Source: Tetrapyrgos nigripes
Lineage: Eukaryota > Basidiomycota > Agaricomycetes > Agaricales > Campanellaceae
NCBI GenBank assembly: GCA_013368315.1
Contig: JAACJM010000291.1
Span: 1-64,000 of the forward strand
Direction: 5' to 3'
Length of the DNA: 64,000 bases
Part shown: in pieces, positions 1 through 11,560 of the stretch
Layout of the letters: every line of letters begins with the position of its first letter
Numbering within the stretch: position 1 is the first letter of the stretch
The notes under the pieces: generated by a model
Told to the model about the DNA's origin: nothing
Databases searched by the model: none
Seen by the model: the letters and a program-made list of their open reading frames with translations, nothing else
Position numbers and translations under genes: made by a program

Positions 1-804
1 AGAGCATAGGGAATCAGGGTGGTGTTGCAGCCTGCTTGAAGAGCCAGGGGACATTTACAGCATGCAAGCAAATATAGTGAGGCGACGGAAACACTTTTAG
101 AAGCCAGAGTTCTGTACCAGAGCATAGGAAGTCAGATGGTACTGCAAACTGCTTGAAAGCCTGGGGAACATTTACAGGATGCAAGGCAAATATAGCGAGG
201 CAAGAGAAACATTGTCTGAAGCCAGAGATCTGTTCCAGAGCATAGGAGACCAAGGGGTACTGCAACTGTCTGTGGAACCTCGGGGAAATTTACAGGCTGC
301 AATCCAAATATAATGAGGCAAGAGAAACATTGTCTGAAGCCAGGGTTGTGTACCAGAGCATAGGAGATCAGACAGGTACTGCAGAATTCTGAAAGTGCTG
401 GGCCAGACACTGCACAATCAGAATCAATTAGATGAGGCTCTTTCATTAATCCATGAAGCATATGCAATTTATTCCACTATAAATGATGTTCGTGAGATGG
501 GTACTGTTTGGAAAGAATCAGGAGTTATATACAGAAAAATGGGTCAATATGAGCTGGCAAAGCAAGCCTTCACGGATGCATTGGGATCTTACTCTCAGCT
601 TCAGTCTACAGATCATTATAATATGGGATGGTGTCTTTATGAATTTGGCTTCTTTTCAAAGACATGGGCGAGTATAGTGAGGCTAGAAAGAAGTTTCAGG
701 AAGCTAGGGATCTTTTTGCGTCTCATGGAGAGATGCAAAACTGTGTACAGATGTGTGAAGAAGTTCTGAAGGAAATGTAGAGTCTCGCCGAAGTTGCTCA
801 GTGA
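1..804 (+). pseudogene. TPR-array fragment of NOD-like receptor (copy 1, cut by window edge)
   Basis: The DNA matches 44804-45615, the last TPR repeats and stop of the intact receptor gene, base for base except for scattered changes. Several single-base gains and losses break the frame (for example around positions 42-66, 140 and 260-300). A TAG at about 778 comes before the TGA used by the intact copy. Only the last five or so 40-residue repeats are inside the window; whether an NB-ARC domain lies to the left cannot be seen. By family this would be the ligand-sensing end of a STAND/NLR immune-type receptor, but this copy is not readable as one protein. Confident as a relic. Confidence 0.85.
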
Positions 805-2301
805 ATGCACAAACCAGAATTCTCTGTGATAGCATGTATATTGCCTCTCCGAGTCGTATATAGCTCTGTCCAGTCATTCTACACTTACTCTTTTGAAGTT
901 TCATGGTTAGTAAAATGGTGAAATCTCTACAACGTAGCACTTTACTTTGTTAAGTATGTCCACTTGTGATCAATAAAATGTGATTATATAACAGTATTAC
1001 CATCTGCATGAGTAAATGCCTCGTTTATTGCTATAGTAAGTCCCAAATGAGCCCTTCTCACACGTTACAAATTGCTGCACTAAGACTCGCTTTCTAGAGG
1101 TTTCCTGCGCAGAAGTCTGCTTAAGCATGTAGTGAAACGTACTCGGAGTTAGCACGCCCCAAGCGGACTTTTTGGCGACTTCAATGCGTTTCCGGGATCT
1201 GGGCTTGGGACGTGAGACTGGGTGGTCTAAGGTGCATTCAGGCGTGCTCTTGACTGCCACTCTCATCAGTGACGAACTTGCACAGCCACCAATCCATCCC
1301 TACCCACCACGTCTACGATTACATACACGCCGTTACTACCTCTTCCTCCCAATCCTTGCGACAACGCCAACGCTAATAGAATCCCTTTCCGCATTACTTA
1401 TCTCCTCCGGGTTGCCTTCTCCTTCCGCGTCTTCTCATCCAGATGCACCCCCTACGCATTCGTTCCTCAGAAAAAGTCCCCAAACCACCTTTCAAGAAGA
1501 CGAAAACGTACTACAAGGCATTGGGTTCCAAGGACGCGTACATTATGATAATGTTGCATCTCTTCCTCTGCCCCACTCCTTGTCCCCTGTCCCCTTTCTC
1601 TCTCTCACTTTTCATACCGCCCCCTCCGGTCCCGCCCCTTTCTCACCTCTCTGTAAACCCTCTACCTCACCCCAACAATCCTAACAACCTATGCAAACCA
1701 CGGAGGGGATGGTGAAGCCTATAGAGATGGACATGGCGTTGGCCAAGAAGGTGGGTGTTTATCTTCTTGTATTCTTTTTTCATCGACGAGTGGTTTTGAG
1801 TGTTTCTGGCTGGTTGAGGAGTGGAGGAGGTTGGAAGTGACAAGCTGGGCTCGGGTCGTTGTCCAGTTGGGAGTAGGTGACCGGGCCGTGTTGGATTTGT
1901 GGGTATTGCATTGTTGGAACACTGGGGCTACAGGCTGGGGGCTTGGGGTTGGAAATGTCTTTCAGTATTGTGCTGGTGCTGTGGAGGTGCCCGGCTGACC
2001 GGTCACAGTTGCCGTTGAGGTCGAGGGTCAGGCTTGGGAGTGGGATATTGCTGTCTTGTCCGAGTCATGCTGGCATTGTCAGTATCAGCGGGACCCTTTG
2101 GCGTTGTTCGTTTTCGTTTTCGTTTCGGTTTTCGTTTCGTTTCTTTGTCTCGCTTTCTTTCTTCCTTTCTTCGCTTGTCCTTTCCTCCTCTCATGTAAAT
2201 GCAAATACTGACCCTCGTACCCTTATCTCTGTCCACCCTTCCTCTCAACCTCTCCCCTATCACTCCCCACCTCCTCATTATCTCCTTCCCCTTCCCGCTC
2301 T
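805..2301. other. Duplicated 3' flank, no gene recognised
   Basis: No protein family is recognised. Part of it (about 1000-1450) is also present inverted at 50534-51000. Pyrimidine-rich tracts such as CGTTTTCGTTTTCG at 2108-2150 produce long spurious open frames on both strands. Confidence 0.6.
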
Positions 2302-3065
2302 CAAACGGATCGTCCTCGGAAATGCAAAACTTCAAATTTGCAAACAACTCCGCCGAGAACTCCGCATTTTTCATATATGCACAAAGCACTCCAAAACCAA
2401 AGTTAATGGCGCAGTCTTGCGGAGCATATCTGCAAGAGCCGAACATATTTATATGCATGGAGTGGGATTGAGGTGGGTGTCTCTTCTCGCACGATTTCCA
2501 GGTTTTTGCTTTCTTCCGCCATTTGCGCCGTTTCATGTCTTTCTCGCATTTCTCCCTCCCCTCTTGTTCCTTTGATGTCACCGTTGATGTCTTGTGTTTT
2601 CGTGTTTTCGTTTTACGGTTTCAATGCTGACTGGCTTATTTATAACCAGACTCCTTCGACTCTATGAATCCACCTCCCCGCTCCGAGGGCATACCCCGAT
2701 CAACATGGTGAGGGGGATTGCGCAGAGTGTCTCGGAGGGTTCAGATTTCATGTAGGATGGGGTTATACATCACGGTGAGTTTCCTTGGCTTTACGTCTAT
2801 GTCTATGTACACAGCCATGGCTATGACTACGGCTAATTCTCTTTGGTTCTCCATTTATTGTTTCTGTTTTCCATGGCTTTCCCCCCCGCTCTCTCGTTGC
2901 CGTTGACGTCGTCGCTAACTACTGTTCTTTCTTTTTCTTCTCTCTTTGCGCGCTGCTTTGCCTGCCGTGCCCCCCTCCAACATCCTCTCCTTCTCCGAAG
3001 ACATTGCACCATGCAACCCTGGTGTCAGCGGAGAAGCTAGTGAACAGTTTTCGCGAATATGTTTG
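2302..3065 (+). pseudogene. STE7-like MAP kinase kinase relic, unit 1
   Basis: Two separated islands resemble one MAPKK catalytic domain. Around 2302-2475 a helix-C-like stretch (KLQICKQLRRELRIFHIC) is followed, after a frame change, by a hinge-like stretch GAYLQEPNIFICMEW; fungal MAPKKs have YGAxxxxPNICMCMEF here. Around 3010-3065 there is CNPGVSGE, where the family has CDFGVSGE, so the DFG metal-binding motif is destroyed. Frames change between islands and no open gene remains. The family role is phosphorylating a MAP kinase in mating/filamentation signalling; this copy cannot do so. Homology rests on short motifs in the right order. Confidence 0.65.
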
Positions 3066-3247
3066 GGGGGAAGAGTGTTTGTATCAACCCGAGTTTTCGT
3101 TTTCCTTCCTCTTGGAGTTTCGGGGGGCGTGGTTTGGGGTTTTTGTGAAGAGTGGGGTTGGTTTGGTTTCAGGTGTGAATTCGAGTTTCAATTGCTTTTC
3201 GAGGTTCGTCTTTGTTGCGAAGGGTGGGGTTTGGGGTTTGAGTGGTG

Positions 3248-3312
3248 TACTTTTCTTTCTTTCTTTCTTCTTTTCTTTTTTGAAAGGGGGGGTGGAGGGG
3301 GGGGGGGTTGGG
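3248..3312. repeat. CTTT-repeat next to a G-rich run
   Basis: A CTTT/CTTTT pyrimidine run is followed directly by a G tract interrupted by single T or A. Both are present in the partner copy (48285-48345) with a different G count. They are simple sequence that could form a G-quadruplex, and they create fake glycine-rich frames. Confidence 0.7.
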
Positions 3313-3837
3313 CATCAGGCGTCAAAGTAGTGAAGGAGGGTAAAAGAAGGGTAAAGGGGAGGTTGGGTTCACGAGCTGAAGATGCGAGTTTAGTGTTGGG
3401 TTTTGGAGCTTCGTTATCAAGTGCTGAGCATAGCTTGGTCCTGGTTTCAGTGTTGACTATGGTGATGATACTGCCGGCGCTGATGTCGGCAGTAATATTG
3501 TCGATGTTAATGCTTCTGCTGGTTTTTGTCAGCCACGGACGGTCCCGATGCTTTTCTGTCTTTCGCACAAAGTTCTGTTTTTATTCTATTCTTTTTTCTT
3601 CTTTTCTTTTCTTCGCTTTGTGATTTCGTTACGTCTATATCTATTTCTCTTTGATCCTCCCATACTCCTATTCCTGGATTGGGGATGGCAATGGTCTTTG
3701 GTGTTGGCTTCGCTGTTGGTGATGCGTCAAGCCGCGAACGAATAGGGGTAAACTTAAAACGAGATGTCGGATGGTACATAGTTCATAGTAAAATAGTCTC
3801 TACTTCATACTTGCACTCCAAGAATAACGTCACCAAT

Positions 3838-4390
3838 GGAAGCTGGATCATTGCGTCCTATGGAGCATACCTGCAAGAACCGAATATACATATGTGTATG
3901 GAGTGGATTGAGGTGGGTCTCACCTTGCATGACTTCTAAGGTTTTCGGTTTCTTCTGCCTTTTCCACAGTTTGGCATCCTTCTACCATTTCTCCCTCCCG
4001 TCTCGCACCTTAACTATGGCTAATTTTCTTTCGTTCTTTCATTCTTACTTTCACATTTCCTGTTTTCGGCGTCTTTTTCCCCCCTCTCTCGTAACCGTTG
4101 ACATCGTCGCTAACTACTGTTCTTTCTTTTCCTCTCTCTTTGCGCATTGCTCTGCACTCCATCCCCTTAACTGTCCCCCCCTTCCCCCCCTCCTTGCTCT
4201 CCCTTTCCCTCCCCCCCTTACATTTCACAAGAAAATGAACCACGAAAAAGACATCGAAACCTCCAACTCGTCGTTTTCCATTATAGGCACATCAAACTAT
4301 GTGACTTTGGTGTCAGTGGAGAGTTGGTAATCATTTATACAAATACGTTTGCGGGGACGAGTGTTTATACCCGTGGTTTCACTGCTGTTG
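3838..4390 (+). pseudogene. STE7-like MAP kinase kinase relic, unit 2
   Basis: This is a second, better preserved copy of the same kinase segment. At 3850-3935 the frame reads SYGAYLQEPNIHMCMEW. At about 4283-4375 one frame reads IKLCDFGVSGELV and then NTFAGTSVYT. This is the DFG motif and activation loop of a MAPKK, whose family form is CDFGVSGEL...ADTFVGTSxYM. After TSVY the expected SPERI is absent. The intervening sequence is pyrimidine-rich and carries stops. The order hinge then DFG then activation loop on one strand supports a true kinase relic. It cannot be functional. Confidence 0.75.
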
Positions 4391-5460
4391 GTGACTATAG
4401 AGTGCTAGACGGTCGCATACGGTGGTGCAGCTTCTGCTTCTGCCTCTACTCTTACTGTTCATTTGTCAGTTTTATACTTCCCGGTTCTTCTTTTTTCTTT
4501 CTTCTCTTTTTGTTTACTTCCTTTTCCCCCTTGTTGCTTATTCTCCTTCCTACTTATGTTTTGTTTCTTTTTTCTTGTTCTGTCCTTATCCCATGGTTGT
4601 ATGTGTGAAGCTAGTGGGTTATACCGTTGAGCGTTGGATGATGGGTAATTGGATATTGCATATGAGTGCTCGGAGTACAGGAATGGGCTTCTATTCCCAT
4701 TGGTCTGGGCGATGACAGAAATAGGAACAGAAATAGAAATAGTGCTGACGCTGGTGTTGCTACTAGGGGCAGTAAACCCTGGGGATAGGGATAGAGACTG
4801 GAGTATGCATCCCGCTTTCCCTGGCGTCTTTTTCGTTCCGCTTCTCTTTCTATATTTGTTTTACTTGTCTCTGCCTTTGAGCTGAAGCTTGCGTCGACTT
4901 GAGTTCTGCAAAGCCTTTGCAACGGGGTTGATGTGTTGTCTCAGCATCCTTGACTCACTGCAAATTAATTTGCATGGCGCGTCTTTTCATGTATCAGAAT
5001 CTGCGTCTCTTTCTTCCTATGTACATCAGTTTGTTTGACTTCCTTCAGCAGTATTATCTTGGGAGGCGAGAAACACGGAATCACTAAACATACCTAATGT
5101 CCACTAAGTTCAACGAGGCTAATATCTGATACCTGTTTATAGAGGGCTTCGAAAAGTCCAGGCCAAGTCTCCATCTAGCATCTTTGGTGAATAGGTGACG
5201 GCAAGTTTATGGTAATACACGGAGGTCACGACTCGTAGCAGTAAAAGCTGACTGCGTGGAATTCGTGCAGATCGATAAGTTGGGCTTGGAGAGCTTGAAT
5301 ATTCAGGACATAGTAGATGAGCGGAGCTGTCTCAAGCATATTGTTATACTGGAATGTGGTCTGTGAATGTGGTCCGTGACTTATTTCTCGTATACGGTAG
5401 AAATGTTCCTCGGATGCCGGGCGTGGTCTCGCTGTGAATACAAATTCTATGTCTTTCTAT
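4391..5460. other. Remainder of duplication, no gene recognised
   Basis: No recognisable coding sequence. A weak YTVERWMMGNW around 4619-4650 might be the distorted SDVWSLGI region of the kinase relic, but I would not rely on it. Confidence 0.5.
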
Positions 5461-6057
5461 GAACCATTTACGAGGCCTTTAGGCTGAGTTAATTTATGTC
5501 GTAGCGACCTCCCAGATCTTTTCCACGGGTTCAAATTCCCACCCCTGTTCGTTGGCGCTCGTCAAGCGCTCATCTGGAATCGTCGAGACCCATGACATCA
5601 TTCATGGCATCATTGGAGTAACGCGAGGCCCTTAGGGCCGGTCTCTATCCTTCCTGACAACTGAAATGTCTAGACTCAGTCTGGACTGGGTCCAAAGACC
5701 GTTTGACATCGATACATCATCACTGCGTCAAGTACCTCTCTCGGTCTGCAACTGTCGCATCCATTCCTCAGACTCCTCCTGACTTATCATCAGTGCCCAG
5801 TAGAAGAGCCGACGTACAGGTTTACTCAATACTATGTGTTTTCTCTTACCTAGGCTCTACATGGAAGATATAACATATTATATGAAAGTGATTCTTGCTG
5901 CTGGGGCCTTGTAACTTGCCATGCGAAGCAGTGGCCCCTTACCCCAGTCCTGAGTCATGGTTCCTCATTGAGTTCCCTGACCGAGTGAAGCTTGGCCTAG
6001 GGACACACCTCTAAATATGTGTGATGACAAGTGCTCTATTTTCGGGTTCAGGCAGGG
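5461..6057. repeat. Dispersed repeat related to 54605-54870
   Basis: Two short blocks recur in the same order elsewhere in the window: about 5470-5530 matches 54605-54660 (both contain TTACGAGGCCTTTAG), and about 5905-5955 matches 54820-54870 (both contain TTGCCATGCGAAGCAGTGGC). The middle differs. This suggests a decayed non-coding transposon or a flank common to two insertions. No open frame is evident. Confidence 0.6.
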
Positions 6058-6292
6058 TGTTGGAATTAAATGATAATGATCAAGTTACTAAGCTATTATG
6101 CATACGGCATCAATCAGGTACTGCGGACATACAGTCAAATGATCATACGGATATACTTAGACTATTTATATTATTATACTACTCTGATTAATGATATATA
6201 CTTGAGAGTCAAGCGAGATACGTTCGCACGCTCTTACCCCCCACTTTGTGACTCTCGCTAAGACTATTCGCTAAGATAACCTAAGTCTAATA
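6058..6292 (+). repeat. 5' LTR of copia A
   Basis: It matches 10568-10795 closely. It starts TGTTGGAA and ends directly before the primer site. Confidence 0.85.
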
Positions 6293-6304
6293 GGTTATGG
6301 GCCC
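6293..6304 (+). promoter_or_regulatory. Primer-binding site, half-tRNA type
   Basis: GGTTATGGGCCC lies directly after the LTR. It is the reverse complement of GGGCCCATAACC, the anticodon arm (CAT) of eukaryotic initiator tRNA-Met, not of a tRNA 3' end. Copia B has the same 12 bases at the same place. Confidence 0.75.
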
Positions 6305-6571
6305 CGACTAGCTTGCTATAACTCCAATAAACACTTGTTCTACTCTGCTTTACTCTCTACTCATACTCTGTTCCTGGACTAGTATATGACTAGTCAACAA
6401 ACTTGATCCCAAGGATCAGTCCCAAATATCCCACTTCCTACTACCAGTCGCCACTCTAGTGCACACCCCTCTGGTACCCAAACTCCTACTCTGCCTGTAT
6501 CATCTACTTCGCAAGCACAACCACCTGATCCTCTCATCCAAAACCCTCTTCCATTCCCACTTGATCCCATT

Positions 6572-9500
6572 ATGTCTGATGCTGGCGAAAATACTAGGAC
6601 TGATGTCCGGGATACTGTCCCTACTCCATCATCATCTCCTCCATCTACCTCTACTTCGTCGGTTGCATTATCTATGCCTGAAAACACAAACCCCAACTAC
6701 GTGATGCCACTCAGCAACATCAACAAAGCTTTTGATTCCCTGACAGTTCTTACTGGCAGTGAGAATTGGAAGATGTGGTACTTCTGTGTTAATAACGCTT
6801 TATGGGTGATTCGTCACCAACACTTTAAAAGTTCCGGGTTACATCCTGGTAATACTGTCAAACTAGCCTGTTTTAACGCTATTACAGGCAAGATTGATGA
6901 TAAAATCATGATCCACTACATTGAAGAGTCGGATGCGATAGAGCTTATCAAGAAGCTCAAGCAACATTTCGACCCTTCATCCACAGTTCAAGAGTCTAAC
7001 GAGCTGTGGAAACTCTTCAACTTATGTAAACCAGTCTGGGAGTTTGATAAGCTCCTCGACGAAGCTCAGGATCTGTGGGCTTCTATCAAGAAGAGAGACA
7101 TAGATGTCTCAGATCAAGTCTTTTACTCAGCTCTAGTGGGGATTATTCCTCCACACTATCACTTTGTTCGCAGTTCTTACGAAGCAACTGTGGATACAGC
7201 TGCAGCTACATGGGATGCCACTACTGCAGCTGAAGGGGAGAAACCCATATACAGAGCTGTTGACCTCATTGCACGGCCAAAGAAGGAATTCACTAACTAT
7301 CGTTTGAGCAATGCTCGAACGTATCCTTTGAAGAAGTCCGACAAGAAGTCCGGTAGCACTAGTCAAGGCAGTGCTCAACGATCGGACAAGTCAAAAGGGG
7401 AACACGCTAACGATCGGAAGTGCTTCAACTGCAACAAGATGGGTCATACGACCCAGACGTGCCCAGAACCTTGGACTGAAAAGTCCAAAGAAGCTATGAA
7501 GAAGAAAGGGATTACTAAAGAATCCAACAAAGGCAAGACCAAGGAGAATGCATCAGTTGCCATCTCCATGCCTGCGTCTTCTTCTTCTCAAATTGCGACT
7601 ACGTCAACTTCGCAATCGGACTGGGTACAGTCAATTTCTTCGGGCGACGTTGAGATGGAAGACTCAGAGACTCCAGTGAGTCATCATATTTCCCTACCTG
7701 CTTTTACCGCGATCTCTGACCAAGATCATACGCATATCATTGATTCTGGTGCTACTATACACTGTACACCGTATCTTAACTTACTTTTTAACGTTCATAC
7801 TACACCTGCCATAACTTTAACTGTTGCCAATTCAGAGCATCTAGATCTTCGATTAGCAGGCGATATGCGGATAGAAATTAGGAAGGACAATGGTGAGTCT
7901 TCATTGATCACTCTTAAAAATGTATACTATAACTCAAAACTTCCGTTTACTTTAATCAGTATTTCACAAAAAGCGGACTATACTTTTACTTTTCATGATC
8001 ATTTATGTACAATATGTAATGACAAGGACAATTTCATTGGCGTTATACACGAGAGCGCCAAACTTTACTCCATCACAACTAAAAAATTGAGTGATAACAT
8101 TGCTACTTTAAGTTTATACGAACTTCACAAACAGATTGGTCATATGAGTTATACAAATCTAAAAACATTACTAAAAACAGATAAATCTATTATTACAATC
8201 ATTATTGATGATTGGACAGAAACTCAATGCGAAGACTGCATCATCAATAATATACATAGACTTTCTGTTCCGAAACAACGTACTTCAGAATTAGCAGAAA
8301 ACTTCGGAGACCATTTTCATATTGATATATTTGGTCCATTACAAACTGCCTCTATTGAAGGCTACAAATACTGGTTAACCATCGTCGACGACTGTACACG
8401 TTGGTTAATATTATCTCCACTTAAAACAAAAGACGAAGCCTATACCCAATGGGTTACATTTACTACTGAACTATTTACACAATATGGTATCAAAGTTAAA
8501 ATTCTACAATCAGACAACGATGCCGTATTTACTTCGGGTGCATTCAAAAACTACTTGAAAGCACAAGGTACAATTGCACGTTATACAGTTCATGATACGC
8601 CTCAGCAAAATGGAGTTGCTGAAAACATACATCAACATATCATGAATGGTATTCGTGTTAATCTGCATACTGGAAAACTACCTAATCGTTTATGGTGGCA
8701 TACAGGACTTTATACTATGTACATACTTAATAGATCTCCAAAAACTGCATTAAAAATGCAAACTCCCTATTTTAAACGTTACGGTGTTAACGCAAACTTA
8801 GACAATCTACATAGCTTTGGTACACCTTGCATTGTATATGACGAAGTAAGAACTAGTAAACTAACTCCTAAAGGAAAACGTGGAGTTTGGTTAGGCTTTG
8901 ACGATCATTCAAAAGGCCATTATGTCTACTTTGGTACTAAAGTGAATGTAGAACGCAACTTGCAATTCTTAACGTCCAAATCGCAAGTTGAAGGGGAGTT
9001 ACAAAACAAAAATCAAGAACCATTAGAAACTACAGAAGAAAATACAATTGAAATTCCAACTTCTCAGGAACACGAACCTGAACCAATGGATGTCGACGAA
9101 GACGAAACTAAACAACCTGATGCCCCAAGACGATCAAAAAGGATCCAAGAAGCCAGAGGTTTACTCTACGATGAAGTTGAACAAAACATTGCTTTCTTCT
9201 TAACAGAATTCAATGTTTACTATGCTGATAACGTTGGCGATCCAATTTCATTCAAGGATGTACTCAATCATCCACAACGTGATGCATGGTTTGATTCCAT
9301 GAAAGCTGAGATAGAATCTCTAGAAAGTCTAGGAACCTGGGAATACGTCAAACCTCCTGCTGATGCGAATATCATTGGTTCCAGATTCACCTCCAGGTAA
9401 TTTACTACCTAACTTACCTGAAGGCTACGTACTTAAACTCAGAAAGACTCTATATGGGCTGAAACAAGCTGGTCGTCGATGGTATGAAAAATTATGCAAT

Positions 9501-10560
9501 ATTCTCATAAAGTTACTAGGACTTAAGAAGTCTACTTATGATAATGCGGTATTCTACCGATATCATGAGAATAAACTCATTTTAATACTATCTTGTCACG
9601 TCGATGACATTACTTTATGTACTATCAACAAAGCTACTGCACAAGCTTTTGTTACTGCACTTAGTAGACACGTCCAAGTCACTGACGGTGGAGAAATCCA
9701 CTGGATTCTCGGTATGGAAATTCAACGAGAAAGGAATAGTCATACTATTAAACTCCGTCAGAAACATTACATTGAGAATATTCTCAAACGATACAATTTT
9801 GACCAATTACATACACGCCGTACACCTATGCTACCTGGGCAAAATCTTAGCCCTAGACCTGGGAGTGAACCGCAACGGGACGCCGCTGCTATTAAACACT
9901 ATATGTCACTAGTCGGTGGTTTACAATATGTCGCTGACTGCACTAGGCCAGACATTGCATATTGTACTGGTCAACTAGCAAGATACCTTAATGATCGGTG
10001 AAGAGCATTACGCTGCAGCTAAACAATGCTATCTTTATCTAAAAGGAACTTGCGATTACTGGCTCAACCTAGGGAGCCCTACTATTACTTCTACTTATGG
10101 ATTTGCCGACTCTGATGGTATGTCCACGTATGGCAATAAACCAATCATGGGCTATGCATTCAAATTTGCTGAATCACTTATTTCTTGGTCAAGTAAGTGA
10201 GGCACACTGGTAATTTTATCAGTTACTGAGGCTGAACTTTGCGCACTCGCACATGCCTCACAAGAAGCTATTTATTTGAAAGGTTTTATAGAAGAAATTC
10301 TAAATACCGAACAGGAGCCAGTACTTATCAACTCAGATAGTGCATCTACTTTGGCAATTATACGTGCTCCTGAAGAACAACATACTCAGAGAACTAAGCA
10401 TTTCAATATCCGTAAAAACTTCCTTACTGATCGGATACATCAACGATACATACGAGTTAAACATGTGTCAACTAATGATCAACTTGCGGATATACTTACG
10501 AAAGCTCTCTCCGCTGATAAGATCAAGTGTTTCTCCCGATTACTAGGGATATCCGCTTGA
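6572..10560 (+). pseudogene. copia A Gag-Pol (disrupted)
   Basis: The 6572-9400 frame gives 942 residues: Gag with a CX2CX4HX4C zinc knuckle from residue 284, a protease motif DSGAT at about 391, an integrase HHCC-like region, and the integrase core (VDD at about 606, SDND, then PQQNGVAEN). Near 9385 the frame jumps from GSRF straight into PPGNLL-type sequence, so the first part of the reverse transcriptase is deleted. The rest continues in another frame (LYGLKQAG, HVDD, 9363-10001), shifts again near 9993, and has a TGA at 10198 in the RNase H region, which otherwise ends normally at 10560. The product would have been a virus-like-particle protein with protease, integrase, RT and RNase H. 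Confidence 0.9.
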
Positions 10561-10567
10561 AGGGGAG

Positions 10568-10795
10568 TGTTGGAATTAAATGATAATGATCAAGTTACTA
10601 AGCTATTATGCATACGGCATCAATCAGGTACTGCGGACATACGGTCAAATGATCATATGGATAGACTTAGACTATTTATATTATTATACTACTCTGATTA
10701 ATGATATATACTTGAGAGTCAAGCGAGATACATTCACACGCTCTTACCCCCCACTTTGTGACTCTCGCTAAGACTATTCGCTAAGATAACCTAAG
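10568..10795 (+). repeat. 3' LTR of copia A, end missing
   Basis: Identity with the 5' LTR runs through CTAAG at 10795. The next bases belong to another copia gag. Confidence 0.85.
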
Positions 10796-11560
10796 TAATC
10801 TGTTGCTTACTTGACCCTCTGGGACAACATCAAAAACCCAGATGCATTGGGTTTTGGATCAGGGAAGAAGTCACATGAACTATGGTCATTCCTTGACAAG
10901 GAGTACACCCTAGTTAGTCACCTGGCTAGACAATGGAGGGAGGACACATTGAGGGGAATGTGACAGGAGAGGATGGATATGCAGCAAAATATTGAACACT
11001 GCATAAACAGGTGGAAGACGTCAGAGCCAAGTATGATGATCCTGCATTCCTCACCATGTTCCTCAACTCTTTCCCTCATACTGCTGAATGGATCCCTGTT
11101 GTCGGTACTCTTCTCACCGACCCTAACATGTCTTTCAACATCGCCTCAGGACAATTGCAGGAACATGTGAGGCTCATGGGCGGTGGTGGACCAAATCCTA
11201 TACCTGGGATGGACTGTGTTACTGTGCTGCAGACTCAGGTCAAGGAGCTGACCGAGAAGATGATGGAACTGGACCAGCAAACCCAGACCTGTGCAGTAAT
11301 CCAAAGTGCAAGTGTCATGGCCATACAGTTGAGAACTGCTTTCGGGAAGGCAGAGGAAAACAGGGTCAGTACCCTGCATGGTGGAAAGGGAAGAAAGATG
11401 TACCTTTGCTGTCAGCCAACACAGCAACTGCCTTGAATGTGACAGATAGTACTACACCCAATGTATAGGCGTTAATTGCGACAACGACAATGACAATGAC
11501 GCCATCACCACCATCATCACTGGCCCCTATTCACATCCTAGCTGACTCCAGCACCTCACT
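10796..11560 (+). pseudogene. Gag fragment of a copia-B-like element
   Basis: Conceptual translation follows copia B Gag (21025-21820) almost line for line: SVAYLT, WDNIKNPDALGF, ELWSFLDKEYTLVSHLARQ, FLNSFPHTAEWIPVVGTLLT, then RLMGGGGPNPIPGMD, a decayed zinc-knuckle region and ILADSSTS in place of ADSGATH at the protease. There are frame breaks near 10960 and 11290. It lacks LTRs and pol. It belongs to a sister family, since it differs throughout from B. Confidence 0.85.

Larger units (their letters stand above)
1..5460. repeat. Segmental duplication, left copy (partner 44804-50494)
   Basis: Position 1 aligns with 44804 and 5460 with 50494 in the same orientation. The offset changes from about 44790 to 45035 because this copy lacks roughly 245 bp found at 46250-46495. 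The two copies diverge abruptly after 5460. The unit carries the receptor TPR end, its 3' flank and two MAP-kinase-kinase relics. The right-hand copy keeps the open receptor gene and this copy does not, so this is the decaying one. Confidence 0.9.
6058..10795 (+). mobile_element. Ty1/copia LTR retrotransposon A (defective)
   Basis: The element has a 235-bp 5' LTR, an initiator-tRNA-type primer site, a gag-pol reading frame, a purine tract (AGGGGAG) and a 3' LTR cut short by about 7 bp where foreign sequence starts. The LTRs start TGTTGGAATTAA and differ at about five positions, two of them CpG to CpA changes. No target duplication can be seen because the right end is chimeric. The gag-pol is internally deleted and has a frameshift and a stop, so the element cannot move by itself. 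Confidence 0.9.

Noticed and set aside
2003..2581. 192-residue Lys/Arg-rich open frame on the minus strand, also at 47038-47616
   Set aside because: It is the shadow of pyrimidine-rich tracts and overlaps the kinase relic on the plus strand. Its conservation between copies only reflects the duplication.
3188..3568. Proline-rich minus-strand open frame
   Set aside because: It is caused by the CTTT and G-rich simple repeats; there is no family signature and it is not preserved in the partner copy.
5528..5546. tRNA or SINE B-box (GGGTTCAAATTCCC)
   Set aside because: No matching A box, acceptor stem or anticodon arm can be folded around it, and the related copy at 54605 lacks the motif.
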